From the NCBI GenBank assembly GCA_000471925.1, contig CP006668.1, forward strand, positions 1,054,001-1,118,000: 64,000 bases of DNA, read 5' to 3'. Below are positions 24,942 through 34,346 of this stretch, one piece after another. The notes beneath the pieces were generated by a model that made no database searches, was not told the origin of the DNA, and was given only the letters and a program-made list of their open reading frames with translations. Source of the DNA: Ralstonia pickettii DTP0602. Lineage in GTDB: Bacteria; Pseudomonadota; Gammaproteobacteria; Burkholderiales; Burkholderiaceae. The first letter of the stretch is position 1. The number at the start of each line of letters is the position of its first letter. A program made the position numbers and the translations under genes.

Positions 24942-26945
24942 ATGATCGACTACTACAACACTCTCGGCGTTTCGCCTCGCGCGACCGAGGCGGAGATCCG
25001 AGCGGCCTACAGGCGGCTCGCGATGAAATTTCATCCCGACCGACAGCACGGCAAGTCTGCCCTGGAAAAGAAGCAGGCCGAGGAGAAATTCAAGGAAATC
25101 GAGAGGGCTAACCGCATCCTTGGCGACGCGCAGAAGCGCGCGGAGTACGACCTGGGCAATGGCGCGACCCGTAGCGGGAATCCCTGGTGGGCCGGGCCGG
25201 ACGAAGACGACGCTAATTTCGAAGACCTCTTTCGCCAGCAGTTTCACCAGAGCCAGCGGAGACGCCGTCAATCCAGACCACCACCTGTACGAGGCGAGGA
25301 CATCCGCTGCAAGGCGTCAATCGACGCTGACACGGCGGTCCGCGGTGGCAAGGCAACCGTCGAGATCAAAGTTGAAGACACATGCCCGTATTGCATGGGC
25401 TCAGGGGAAGCGAGCTCTCCCGTAGCGTGTGAAAAGTGCGACGGCCACGGGTGGCATCCTTCCGCGGATGGCTGGGGGCAGCGCACTTGTAGCAGATGCA
25501 AGGGATCGGGGGTCGATTGGCGCTGCAGAGAGTGCAAAGGGAATGGTGCATTCAATCAGACCAAGCGCTTCAACATCCAAGTGCCGGCGAACACCCCGGC
25601 AGGTCGCGTTCTCCGTGCAGTCGGTGGCGGCATGCCAGGTGAGTTCGGTGGCGCGGCCGGGGATCTACTCTGCGAAATCCGGGTGGTGAAGTCCGGGTCG
25701 ACGTACCTGAAGGGTCTCGACGTCCACTGCGAAGTCAAGATCGATTGCATCACGGCGTGGCTCGGCGGAACGACCACCATCGAGATCGTGGGGCGAACCT
25801 TCGAGGTAGACGTCCCACCGAATACGGGCAGCGGCAAGTCGTTGCGCTTGGCCGGCAAGGGCCTGCGTGACGCCAAGACTGGCCGGACTGGAGACGCCAT
25901 TGCGAAGGTAGTCTTGACCCTGCCGAAGGGGCCGTTCGCGGAAGAGCAGCTCGATCACCTGCGCCGGTTTGCCGGGCGCGAACCGGTCATCAAACCGCGG
26001 CCGGCCGCGCCGGCGAAGCAGGCGGCAACACGAGCGCACCCGGCGCAGCCCGCTCCCTCACCTGAACGGAGCCGCGAAGCGGCGCACGACTTTGCTAGTG
26101 CCAAGAAGGCCCCAGCGCAAGCGACCTCCGCATCTGGGTGTCGCACGTTCCAATGCGGCGGCTTCGAAGTCCGGCATCTGGAGCGCCTTGTGTTGGAGCA
26201 GTATGGCGTTGCATGTCAGCGCTTTGCGGAATGGGAGGCCGCCGTGCGCGCGGAGGCGTCGGGGGCGACCCGCCCAGGCCGCGCCGCGGCCAAGCGGCTG
26301 GAACTGACGCGAACCGAAAGCGAGATTTCTGCCTACGCGCCTGGCAATGCCCCACAGATTCTGGTTCAGTTGTTGGAGGCGTTTCGCCGCGCGGGTTTCG
26401 CGGAGACGATCTCGGTGATTGGGAACTACGCGATTCTTGCCTATGCGTCCGCCGCGGGCTGCCGCATCGACGATGCCGTCAGACTCGGGCTCTACAACAA
26501 GCGCGTGCAGTTCGTCACGGCGAAGCCCATCGCAGAGTCAGTCATCCTGCCCGCACTCCAGGCAGTGGATCCGACCTTCATCCTCGCCCCAAGGATAGGT
26601 GCCTGCGTGCGCGGGCGAAACGAAGTCGGATTCGTGGTCGACATCATTGGCGCCGTGAAATCGAGCACGCCGGAAGCGACGCTGTCGACCACGATTGCGG
26701 ATGACAGTGGGGCGGCCATGTCATATGGGATGACCAAGCTCCTGCGTGGCGGTCGGGTAAGCACGATTGTCGTTACCAAAACGGGCGTCATGGAGCGCCT
26801 GACCGCGATCTCCCCCGAGTCCTTCTGCTCGTTCAAGGGATGGATCGCCGCCCAGCCAGGGGTGCCAGAGGAAAAGCGGAAGTTCTGCCAGAACTTGATG
26901 ACTTTGGCGGCCAAGCTCGGCAATGGTCTTGGGCTGAGCCCCTAA
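24942..26945 (+). CDS. DnaJ-type co-chaperone with an extra C-terminal domain
   Basis: A 667-residue protein. Residues 1-70 are a J domain with the H-P-D motif, which stimulates Hsp70 ATPase. The Gly/Phe linker is replaced by an acidic W-W-A-G-P-D-E-D-D stretch. Four C-x-x-C-x-G-x-G zinc repeats follow (about 148-205), then DnaJ substrate-binding domains to about 345. A Pro/Ala linker leads to about 265 further residues (S-V-I-G-N-Y-A-I-L-A-Y, V-D-I-I-G) that resemble GSU2403-type nucleotidyltransferase-fold proteins. Their D-x-D is not evident. This is not the chromosomal dnaJ, because of its length and no dnaK neighbour. ATG 24942 is preferred to GTG 24939. Confidence 0.85.
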   Translation: MIDYYNTLGVSPRATEAEIRAAYRRLAMKFHPDRQHGKSALEKKQAEEKFKEIERANRILGDAQKRAEYDLGNGATRSGNPWWAGPDEDDANFEDLFRQQFHQSQRRRRQSRPPPVRGEDIRCKASIDADTAVRGGKATVEIKVEDTCPYCMGSGEASSPVACEKCDGHGWHPSADGWGQRTCSRCKGSGVDWRCRECKGNGAFNQTKRFNIQVPANTPAGRVLRAVGGGMPGEFGGAAGDLLCEIRVVKSGSTYLKGLDVHCEVKIDCITAWLGGTTTIEIVGRTFEVDVPPNTGSGKSLRLAGKGLRDAKTGRTGDAIAKVVLTLPKGPFAEEQLDHLRRFAGREPVIKPRPAAPAKQAATRAHPAQPAPSPERSREAAHDFASAKKAPAQATSASGCRTFQCGGFEVRHLERLVLEQYGVACQRFAEWEAAVRAEASGATRPGRAAAKRLELTRTESEISAYAPGNAPQILVQLLEAFRRAGFAETISVIGNYAILAYASAAGCRIDDAVRLGLYNKRVQFVTAKPIAESVILPALQAVDPTFILAPRIGACVRGRNEVGFVVDIIGAVKSSTPEATLSTTIADDSGAAMSYGMTKLLRGGRVSTIVVTKTGVMERLTAISPESFCSFKGWIAAQPGVPEEKRKFCQNLMTLAAKLGNGLGLSP

Positions 26946-27100
26946 GTTCGGCAGTCGTTCGCCGATGCGAATCGGTGATCGTCCACGAGGCAGAGAGGGG
27001 TTGTCGGGTGGCGGAACTCCAGCACTGACCGTTCGAGGTGTTAAGGATGCCAGCCAGCGTCGATCCCGAGCGCCGCCCACTTGGGCGCCCATGCGGGCGA

Positions 27101-27415
27101 TCAGAAGCCGCCCATCAGGCGATCGAGTGCGGAGACGAGCAGTGAGCTCTCATTGCGTAGCGATCCGACTCGCGCGCCAAGGGCGCTCTTTGAGACCGCG
27201 GCGATAAAGGGCGGGTAGAAGATGCAACGGATGCCCTGGACCTCGAAGGGCGGGACCAGATCGGCTGGCAACCTGGACCCAGGATGCGATTCAGCCCGAA
27301 TCAGCGGCACGACCACCGTGGTGTTTAGTCCCGCAAGAAATTCGCTCTGTACGTCGACCAGGAATGGCGCGACGCCCGTATCCTCGTTATTGACATAGAT
27401 TTCGAAGCGCGCCAT
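27101..27415 (-). CDS. ccdB: CcdB-family gyrase-poisoning toxin
   Basis: A 104-residue CcdB-like toxin: a beta-rich start (F-E-I-Y-V-N), F-L-V-D-V-Q-S-E-F-L, T-T-V-V-V-P-L, then the C-terminal helix V-S-A-L-D-R-L-M-G-G-F that in CcdB contacts GyrA. It overlaps the antitoxin gene by one base (TGATGG), so the two are co-translated. The family traps gyrase on cleaved DNA when not bound by CcdA. Confidence 0.92.
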   Translation of the reverse strand: MARFEIYVNNEDTGVAPFLVDVQSEFLAGLNTTVVVPLIRAESHPGSRLPADLVPPFEVQGIRCIFYPPFIAAVSKSALGARVGSLRNESSLLVSALDRLMGGF

Positions 27416-27657
27416 CAGAACATCCGATGCTTCGCCAGTGGGAGGCCGTGTTGCTCGACGAACTCGTTGTGAGCGGCGATGAACTCCGCGTTCTCGGCCG
27501 CCCAGCGACGACCCCGTTCGGCACGGATGGCTTCGCGCATCGCTTGTTCGAACACCCGCGAGAAGTTCAGTTCGAGCGCTTTGCCTTCTTCGTAGACGTC
27601 AGCGGGCAACGTCACGTTGGTCGCTTTGCGCGACCGGACTTCGAGCGTTTGACCCAT
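27415..27657 (-). CDS. ccdA: CcdA-family antitoxin
   Basis: An 80-residue antitoxin. The N-terminus (R-S-R-K-A-T-N-V-T-L-P) is the ribbon-helix-helix DNA-binding part. The C-terminus (R-G-R-R-W-A-A-E-N-A-E-F-I) is the conserved CcdB-wrapping tail (R-x-W-x-x-E-N). The start at 27657 has GGAGG upstream. The longer frame from 27687 would precede that site. The complex likely represses its own promoter. Confidence 0.92.
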   Translation of the reverse strand: MGQTLEVRSRKATNVTLPADVYEEGKALELNFSRVFEQAMREAIRAERGRRWAAENAEFIAAHNEFVEQHGLPLAKHRMF

Positions 27658-27932
27658 GGCTACCTCCGTGTTGGTCCTTATGCGCATAATAGCCTATATC
27701 GGCCATGCGCACTCAATGGGCTAGTGTCTTATACTTAACATAACGCCCGCAGAGCGAAGTTTTGCCGATTACTGGAAGGTTATGTTGAATGGGGAGGGAC
27801 GGGCGTCTGTCGGCGCCACCAGCATTCTCGACGCGCAGGCGCTCGAAACGGCTGCAAAGTCGAAATCCACCGCGGCATAGATGTCTTGCACGCCCAGACT
27901 TCAGCGCCTGGTGAGCAGCTTGGACAGCTGGC

Positions 27933-27959
27933 AAAAGAAAGCCCGCTTCAAGCGCGGGC
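27933..27959 (-). terminator. probable minus-strand terminator downstream of mmsA
   Basis: On the minus strand GCCCGC and GCGGGC form a stem (27959-27941) followed by TTTCTTTT. It lies about 320 bp beyond the mmsA stop, so it could end that transcript. The stretch 27960-28279 holds no gene. Confidence 0.55.
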
Positions 27960-28279
27960 ACGAATCCCTTGGGAAGGGAGGAGACGGGGATAAGTATAAA
28001 CCCTAGGCAAACTCTTGCGGACTGTCCGCAGATGACAGGGCCTTTTGGCATGCAGCCACTCGGCAGGTGAGTTGGTAATTTCACAATCATGAAATTATTG
28101 GCTATGGCGGCGATTGGAAACTGCCAACGACGTTTTTATATAAATGGCTACCGCCTGTGATGTCGGTGCGTCCACCTTCTAATACGACAGTTTGCGGAAA
28201 GTTGGGGGCGAGGGCTATGCCGTACTTGCGCTGGGATCGACGCCAAGCTTGTTCGCCCGGCCTCGATCCCTTCGCGCTA

Positions 28280-29800
28280 TCACTTCGCAGTGGGCATCGC
28301 GAACTCAGCTCCACGAGCCGTATCGTTGGGCCAGCGTTGCATGACGCTCTTCTGGCGCGTGTAGAAGCGCAGGCCTTCCTCACCATAGGCATGCATATCG
28401 CCGAAAAGCGAGCGCTTCCAGCCACCAAAGCCATGCCATGCCATTGGTACCGGAATCGGTACGTTAATGCCGACCATACCGACTTCGATGTGGCGGGCGA
28501 ATTCGCGGGCAGTTTGCCCGTCGCGCGTGTAGCAGGCCACGCCATTGCCGAATTCGTGCGCGTTGACCAGCTTCACGGCTTGCGCGAAGTCATCCACGCG
28601 CACGCATGAGAGCACCGGACCAAAGATCTCCTCCTTATAGATCCGCATGTCCGGGGTCACGTTGTCGAACAGCGTTCCGCCGGTAAAAAATCCTAGCTCG
28701 TGACCAGGCACCTTGTAGTTGCGGCCGTCGACCAAGAGCTTGGCGCCTTCTTCCACACCGAGGGCGATGTAGTTTTCGATGCGTTCGAGCGCCTGGCCTG
28801 TCACGATGGGGCCCATCTCGGCGTCCGCCTCCATGCCGTTCTTGATGACCAGTTCGCGCGCGCGGGCTTCCAGCTTCGGCATGATCTTGTCTGCCACGTC
28901 GCCGACGAGCACTGCCACGGAGATGGCCATGCAACGCTCGCCGGCCGAGCCGTATGCTGCGCCGATCAGTCCATCTACGGCCTGGTCGATGTCTGCATCG
29001 GGCATCACAACCATGTGGTTCTTTGCGCCGCCCAGCGCCTGGACCCGCTTGCCAAGCCTGGCGCCTGTCTCGTAGATGTAGTTCGCGATGGGCGTGGACC
29101 CGACGAAGCTCACGGCCTTGACGTCGTTGTGATGGAGCAGGGCGTCCACGACGGTCTTGTCGCCCTGGACGACATTGAAAACGCCATCGGGAAGCCCCGC
29201 ATCCTTGAGCAGGCGTGCCATGAAGAGCGAGGCCGAAGGATCGCGCTCACTGGGCTTCAGAATGAAGCAGTTGCCTGCCGCGATGGCGACGGGGAACATC
29301 CAGCACGGCACCATGCACGGGAAGTTGAACGGCGTGATGCCAGCCACAACGCCCAGCGGCTGGCGCATGGTCCAGTTGTCCATGCCGGTCGAGACCTGGT
29401 CCGTGAAGTCGCCCTTGAGCAGTTGAGGGATGCCGCAGGCGAACTCGATGATGTCGATGCCGCGGCTGACTTCCCCGGCCGCATCGCTCAGCACCTTGCC
29501 GTGCTCTGCCGTAATGATCGCGGCCAGTTCGTCCTTGTGCCGGTTCATCAGTTCCAGGAACTTGAGCATCACGCGGGCCCGGCGAATTGGCGGGGTGTCG
29601 GCCCACTTCGGAAAAGCGGCCAGCGCGGAAGCCACGGCGGCATTCACGTCCTCGCCTGTGCCCAGGCGGACTTGGCGCGCTACGGCCCCGGTGGCGGGAT
29701 TGAACACCGCCTGCGATCGCTTGCCGTTGCCTTCGTACGGCTCGCCGGCAACGAAATGAATGACGTCTGCGGGGTTTGTGTAGGGCGCAGTCACGGGCAT
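28280..29800 (-). CDS. mmsA: methylmalonate-semialdehyde dehydrogenase (CoA-acylating)
   Basis: A 506-residue aldehyde dehydrogenase of the MmsA type, which converts (methyl)malonate semialdehyde to propionyl- or acetyl-CoA with NAD+ and CoA, releasing CO2. Seen: the cofactor region I-T-P-F-N-F-P and K-P-S-E near residue 185, F-V-G-S-T near 245, and the catalytic Cys in S-A-G-E-R-C-M-A near 287. R-C-M is typical of MmsA. It is divergent from the LysR regulator at 29982, which likely controls it. It could process a 3-carbon semialdehyde released by the island pathway. Confidence 0.95.
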   Translation of the reverse strand: MPVTAPYTNPADVIHFVAGEPYEGNGKRSQAVFNPATGAVARQVRLGTGEDVNAAVASALAAFPKWADTPPIRRARVMLKFLELMNRHKDELAAIITAEHGKVLSDAAGEVSRGIDIIEFACGIPQLLKGDFTDQVSTGMDNWTMRQPLGVVAGITPFNFPCMVPCWMFPVAIAAGNCFILKPSERDPSASLFMARLLKDAGLPDGVFNVVQGDKTVVDALLHHNDVKAVSFVGSTPIANYIYETGARLGKRVQALGGAKNHMVVMPDADIDQAVDGLIGAAYGSAGERCMAISVAVLVGDVADKIMPKLEARARELVIKNGMEADAEMGPIVTGQALERIENYIALGVEEGAKLLVDGRNYKVPGHELGFFTGGTLFDNVTPDMRIYKEEIFGPVLSCVRVDDFAQAVKLVNAHEFGNGVACYTRDGQTAREFARHIEVGMVGINVPIPVPMAWHGFGGWKRSLFGDMHAYGEEGLRFYTRQKSVMQRWPNDTARGAEFAMPTAK

Positions 29801-29981
29801 CTCCTGTCAGTACTGGGCGGGATTTGGCATGCCCGCCGCGTTTTCGATGTCTGGAGTGTATGGAGGGCCCCTGTCAACGGCTAGTCATCGAACGCCGAAC
29901 TGACTGTTCAGGAAATTTAGCTACCAGCATGCTATAGATATGAAATATCCGTATCCGAATGTGTCGATCTAGGAGCATTGC

Positions 29982-30947
29982 ATGCGCAAGGACAACGTCG
30001 AGGAACTCTGGGAGCACCTGCACTGGCTTGTGGTGCTGCATCAGCAGGGCAGCTTCAGCAAGGCCGCCGCGCGCCTCGGCGTCAGCAAGGCGTCCATGAG
30101 CCAGCACATCACGGATCTCGAGAAGGCGGTGGGCATTACGCTGGTCCAGCGGACCACTCGCAGCGCAACGCTGACCGATGCCGGACGGCAGCTGGTGGAT
30201 GCCATGCGCGGCGCGTTCGAGCAGATCGCCACAGGTTATGCCAATGTCCGAGACTTGGCCGGGGCGCCAAGAGGGTTCCTGCGCGTAACGGCGCCGGTGG
30301 CTTTTTCCAGGCAGCAGCTGGTACCGCGCCTGCCTGATTTCCTGCGCCGGTATCCGCAGATCCAACTCGAACTCGACATGTCGGATCGCTTGCGGCCCCT
30401 GGCCCAGGAGGGCTTCGACATTGCGGTCAGGCATACGTCTGCGCCGCCGGAGACCCACGTGGCGTGGACGCTCGCGACAACACGCACGGTCCTTGTCGCA
30501 AGCCGCGCTTACCTGCGCAGCAGCGGGATTCCCGAGACGCCGCAAGCCCTGACAGAGCACGCGTGCCTGCACTATCCCCGGCTGCAGGGAACGCCAACCT
30601 GGACATTTGTTCCTGCGGTGGCGGAGTCCAATGCCAGGCACGCTGACCCTGTGACAGTGCCAGTCACAGGTCCCCTGACCGTCAACAACAGCGAAGCCTT
30701 GCGCGATGCCGCGATCGAAGGCCTGGGTATCGCGCTGCTGCCGGACTTCAGTGCGCAGTCTGCTCTGGAAACAGGTCGACTCGTCGAGGTTCTGCCACAG
30801 TGGCGCTCCACCGGCGCATTTGGAGACTGGCTCTACGCCATTCGACCCTATTCAGCCCACGCCTCGCGGGTCTCGCAGGTCTTTGTGGACTACTTGCGAG
30901 AGACCTTTGCGCAAGGCTTCTCGTCGACGCCGCCCGACCTTATCTGA
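29982..30947 (+). CDS. LysR-family regulator divergent from mmsA
   Basis: A 321-residue LysR protein. The N-terminal winged HTH is at residues 20-60 (G-S-F-S-K-A-A-A-R-L-G-V-S-K-A-S-M-S-Q-H). The effector domain has the CrgA-like opening G-F-L-R-V-T-A-P-V-A-F and a late G-L-G-I-A-L-L-P segment. AGGAG precedes the ATG. A short palindrome GATATGAAATATC (29937-29949) lies in the divergent region and is a candidate binding site. Confidence 0.9.
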   Translation: MRKDNVEELWEHLHWLVVLHQQGSFSKAAARLGVSKASMSQHITDLEKAVGITLVQRTTRSATLTDAGRQLVDAMRGAFEQIATGYANVRDLAGAPRGFLRVTAPVAFSRQQLVPRLPDFLRRYPQIQLELDMSDRLRPLAQEGFDIAVRHTSAPPETHVAWTLATTRTVLVASRAYLRSSGIPETPQALTEHACLHYPRLQGTPTWTFVPAVAESNARHADPVTVPVTGPLTVNNSEALRDAAIEGLGIALLPDFSAQSALETGRLVEVLPQWRSTGAFGDWLYAIRPYSAHASRVSQVFVDYLRETFAQGFSSTPPDLI

Positions 30948-31167
30948 CATCCACGCGCAACGCGTGCGCTAAGCGCCATTTTTAGCGATTAAGTTCAAAA
31001 AATATTAACTTATATATTATTGATTCAGAAAAATCGATTACTTAAACTTGTTTCAACTCAACCGCAGAAGACCACGGACCGAACATCAGATGGAAGGTCA
31101 TCAGGCGCCGGTCTTCGCGCGCAAACAGGTTGGCGCGTCAGCGCATTGAATGAAACGGGAGAGAGTG

Positions 31168-31902
31168 ATGGAGGCGACAAAGGCCGCGCAACGCACGCTT
31201 ACGGTACGCATTGCCCGGGGCACCGGCGAAGGCGATTTCAAAACCTATGAAGTACCGTGGCGCGAGAACCAGACAGTTCTAGACGTAGTGACCGAAGTGC
31301 AGCGCCGCATCGATCCGACGTTGTCCTACCGCTTCGCATGCCGGGTGGGCGTCTGCGGGTCCTGCGCGATGACCGTGAACGGCAAGCCACGCTGGACATG
31401 CCGAACGCACGTCAGCCGCGTGGAAGAGGATGGCGTGATCGTCATCGAGCCGTTGCGCAACATGCCCCGCATCAAGGACCTGGTGGTCGAGATGTCGGAG
31501 TTCTTCGACAAATGGAAGAAGGCCGGCAATACGTTCGTCGGCACGGCGACGCGCCACGATCCGCCGGCAGCGGTGTCCCCGACAAGCAAGAAGCGCAAGA
31601 TGGCCGACGCCGCCATCGAATGCATCAACTGCGGCGTTTGCTATGCCTCGTGCGACGTCGTGACATGGGACAAGGAGTATCTCGGACCCGCCGCGCTGAA
31701 CCGCGCGTGGACCCTGTTCAACGACGAACGCCATGCCGATCCGAAGGACGTGCTGAAGAAGGCGACGTCGGGTAGCGGCTGCAATTCCTGCCATACGCAG
31801 GGCAATTGCATGACGCACTGCCCTGTGAGCCTGAGCCCGACCGGCAGCATTGCAGGGCTCAAGAAAAATGCGCTGTTGCAATTCCTGAAGGGAGGTGGCT
31901 GA
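31168..31902 (+). CDS. succinate dehydrogenase/fumarate reductase-like iron-sulfur subunit
   Basis: A 244-residue FrdB/SdhB-type subunit. The N-terminal [2Fe-2S] domain has C-R-V-G-V-C-G-S-C-A-M and a later C (R-W-T-C). The C-terminal part has C-I-N-C-G-V-C-Y-A-S-C and C-N-S-C-H-T-Q-G-N-C-M-T-H-C-P for the [4Fe-4S]/[3Fe-4S] clusters. It passes electrons between the flavoprotein and the membrane quinone site. GGGAGAG before 31168 favours this ATG over 31150. It is the first gene of a tight seven-gene unit. Confidence 0.93.
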   Translation: MEATKAAQRTLTVRIARGTGEGDFKTYEVPWRENQTVLDVVTEVQRRIDPTLSYRFACRVGVCGSCAMTVNGKPRWTCRTHVSRVEEDGVIVIEPLRNMPRIKDLVVEMSEFFDKWKKAGNTFVGTATRHDPPAAVSPTSKKRKMADAAIECINCGVCYASCDVVTWDKEYLGPAALNRAWTLFNDERHADPKDVLKKATSGSGCNSCHTQGNCMTHCPVSLSPTGSIAGLKKNALLQFLKGGG

Positions 31903-31904
31903 TC

Positions 31905-32240
31905 ATGGAGCAGCGTCTGTTCGCACTCCAGCGTCTCAGCGCAATGGTCATGGCGCCATTCGTGCTCGTGCATTTGGGCGTGATTCTCTACGCAGTCCGT
32001 GGCGGCTTGACTGCTGCCGAGATACTTTCCCGCACTCAGGGCAGCCTGCTCTGGATTCCGTTCTATTCGCTGTTCGTGATCAGCGTGGCGGTCCATGTGC
32101 CAATCGGGCTGCGCAACATCTTGATCGAATGGGCCCGGCTGAGCCGTGGCGCAGCGTTCGTGTCCTGTTTGCTGTTTGGACTGTTGCTGCTGTCGATGGG
32201 CCTGCGTGCCGTGGCGGCTGTGGGAGGTCTGCTGTCATGA
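31905..32240 (+). CDS. SdhC/FrdC-like membrane anchor subunit
   Basis: A 111-residue protein with three hydrophobic segments (about 10-32, 50-72, 83-105) and a His in the first (F-V-L-V-H-L-G) and second (V-H-V-P-I-G-L-R) that could ligate heme b. It lies two bases after the iron-sulfur gene and overlaps the next gene (ATGA). Together with its neighbour it should bind quinone. Confidence 0.85.
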   Translation: MEQRLFALQRLSAMVMAPFVLVHLGVILYAVRGGLTAAEILSRTQGSLLWIPFYSLFVISVAVHVPIGLRNILIEWARLSRGAAFVSCLLFGLLLLSMGLRAVAAVGGLLS

Positions 32241-32584
32241 AGTCACCAAGAAACCACCGCGCCTATTGGGCCTTTCTCGGGCACCGTCTGTCCGGCCTGG
32301 CACTGGGCATCTTCCTGCCAGCGCACTTCTACGTCCTGGGACTCGCACTGGACGAGCATGCGCGCATGGACGCGTTCCTGAAATTTGCCAACATGGGCGC
32401 GGTGAAGTTCGGCGAATGGGGTCTGGTGTTGCTGTTGTCCATTCACATGTGCTTCGGGCTGCGACTGCTGGCGCTGGAATTGCTGCCATGGAGTTCTACC
32501 CGAGACGCACGCCTGTCATGGATCAGTTGGGGTGGTGCGCTGTCGCTGTTCGTCGGCGTGATCTTTGCCCTAGGGGTAATCTGA
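32237..32584 (+). CDS. SdhD/FrdD-like membrane anchor subunit
   Basis: A 115-residue protein with three membrane segments. The motif H-R-L-S-G-L-A-L-G-I-F near residue 16 is the family's quinone-site signature, followed by A-H-F-Y and S-I-H-M-C-F-G-L-R for heme or quinone contact. The start overlaps the previous stop. This and the previous protein make a two-anchor (type C-like) complex. Confidence 0.85.
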   Translation: MKSPRNHRAYWAFLGHRLSGLALGIFLPAHFYVLGLALDEHARMDAFLKFANMGAVKFGEWGLVLLLSIHMCFGLRLLALELLPWSSTRDARLSWISWGGALSLFVGVIFALGVI

Positions 32585-32585
32585 A

Positions 32586-34334
32586 ATGCAAATCGAGAAC
32601 CACAAGACAGACATCCTGATCCTCGGTACGGGCGGGGCAGGGCTATTCGCGGCGTTGCACGCCAAGAAGGCAAATCCTGCGCTCAAGGTATCTGTGGCGG
32701 TCAAGGGCCTGCTTGGAAAATGCGGCTGCACGCGCATGGTCCAGGGCGGCTACAACGTGGCGCTGTCGGTCGGAGACTCGGTCGAGCGCCATTTCATGGA
32801 CACGATCGAAGGTGGCAAGTGGCTGCCACGCCAAGACCTTGCCTGGCGGCTTGTTGAAGGGGCGATAGAACGTGTCCGCGAACTGGAAAACGAGATCGGC
32901 TGCTTCTTTGATCGCAATCCCGACGGCACGCTGCACCAGAAGGCCTTTGCCGGCCAGAGCTTCGACCGCACGGTCCACAAGGCTGACCTGACCGGTATCG
33001 AGATCATCAACCGGCTAATGGAGCAGGTGCGGGCACTCGATGTGGAAGAAATGGAGGAGCACCGGGCCATCGAGCTGATTCCGGCAGCCGATGGTTCGGG
33101 TATCGCTGGCGTGTTGTTCATCGACATGCGTCGCGGCACCTATCGCTTCGTACAGGCGAAGGCCGTGCTGATGGCCACGGGCGCAGGCCCGACCATGTAC
33201 CGCTACCACACGCCCTCTGGTGACAAAACCTGCGATGGCCTGGCGATGGCCATGCGCTATGGCCTGAGCCTGCGGGACATGGAGATGGTCCAGTTCCATC
33301 CGACGGGGCTGCTCGGCGGCCCGGATACTCGCATGACCGGCACGGTGCTTGAAGAAGGTTTGCGAGGTGCGGGCGGCTGGCTGATCAATGGCAACGGCGA
33401 CCGCTTCATGACCAACTATGATGCGCGCGGCGAGCGTGCGACGCGGGACGTGGTCAGCCGCGGCATCTATGCCGAAATGCGTGCCGGCAGGAGCGGCCCG
33501 ATGGGCGGCATCTACATCCAGATGAGCCACCTTGGGCCTGAAAAGGTGGCCAAGACGTTCCCCGGGATGGTCAACCGGTGCAAGGACTGCGGTTTTGACC
33601 TGGCCGGTGGTCGCGTCGAGGTCGTCCCGACGGCCCATTACCTGATGGGAGGTGTGGAGTTCAATGTGGATTGCAGCACCGCCTCGCCCGGCCTGTTCGC
33701 TGCTGGCGAGGATTGCGGCGGCGTGCACGGGGCCAATCGCCTGGGCGGCAACGGCGTGGCGAACTCGACAGTGTTCGGCGGCATCGCGGGCGACTCGATG
33801 GCCGCGTATGTTTCTGGCGTCCAGCACTGGAAGGAGCCGGACCAGCGCGTCATCCTGAGCGGCATCGAGCGTGCCGAGTACCCATTCTCGAAGACGCCGG
33901 GCGCCATTCACGAATTGCGCGATGCGCTCGCGCAGACGATGTGGGACGACGTTGGCGTGCTGCGCAACGAACAGGCGATGCGCCGGGGCCTGGATTCCGT
34001 CGCCGCGCATCGCGACGCGCTGCTGGCCATGGGCGTACCCGATGGCGAGCGCCGCTACAACGTGACCTGGCACGACTGGCTCAATCTGCAGAGCCTGGTC
34101 GACATCTCGCGCGTGATTACCGTTTCCGCGCTGGCACGCGAGAACAGCCGTGGCGCCCACTTCCGCGAAGACTTTCCGGAGCCCGGTGACCTGCACAGCA
34201 GTCGCTACACCCGCGTGACCGCGGACGGCGACGATATTCGCCTGGAGATGGTTCCGGTGAAGTTCGACATCGTCAAGCCGGGCACGTCACTGATTACCGG
34301 TGAGGCCGGTCAACCCCCAAAAGTTGCAGCATAG
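32586..34334 (+). CDS. succinate dehydrogenase/fumarate reductase-like flavoprotein
   Basis: A 582-residue FAD protein of the FrdA/SdhA family. FAD-binding I-L-G-T-G-G-A-G-L near residue 14, then V-Q-F-H-P-T-G near 236, E-R-A-T-R-D near 282, P-T-A-H-Y-L-M-G-G near 345, and H-G-A-N-R-L-G-G-N-G near 383. These supply the dicarboxylate site. The usual covalent-FAD His (S-H-T before A-Q-G-G) is Cys here (K-C-G-C-T-R-M-V-Q-G-G). It may therefore favour reduction, or use a dicarboxylate other than succinate. Confidence 0.9.
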   Translation: MQIENHKTDILILGTGGAGLFAALHAKKANPALKVSVAVKGLLGKCGCTRMVQGGYNVALSVGDSVERHFMDTIEGGKWLPRQDLAWRLVEGAIERVRELENEIGCFFDRNPDGTLHQKAFAGQSFDRTVHKADLTGIEIINRLMEQVRALDVEEMEEHRAIELIPAADGSGIAGVLFIDMRRGTYRFVQAKAVLMATGAGPTMYRYHTPSGDKTCDGLAMAMRYGLSLRDMEMVQFHPTGLLGGPDTRMTGTVLEEGLRGAGGWLINGNGDRFMTNYDARGERATRDVVSRGIYAEMRAGRSGPMGGIYIQMSHLGPEKVAKTFPGMVNRCKDCGFDLAGGRVEVVPTAHYLMGGVEFNVDCSTASPGLFAAGEDCGGVHGANRLGGNGVANSTVFGGIAGDSMAAYVSGVQHWKEPDQRVILSGIERAEYPFSKTPGAIHELRDALAQTMWDDVGVLRNEQAMRRGLDSVAAHRDALLAMGVPDGERRYNVTWHDWLNLQSLVDISRVITVSALARENSRGAHFREDFPEPGDLHSSRYTRVTADGDDIRLEMVPVKFDIVKPGTSLITGEAGQPPKVAA

Positions 34335-34346
34335 AGGACCGCTACG

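Noticed and set aside
28700..29884. Plus-strand open frame of 394 codons
   Set aside because: It is antisense to the well-supported mmsA gene and is His/Arg/Asp-rich in the way of reverse-complement frames.
33015..34196. Minus-strand open frame of 393 codons
   Set aside because: It is the shadow of the flavoprotein gene, with no start signal or motif.
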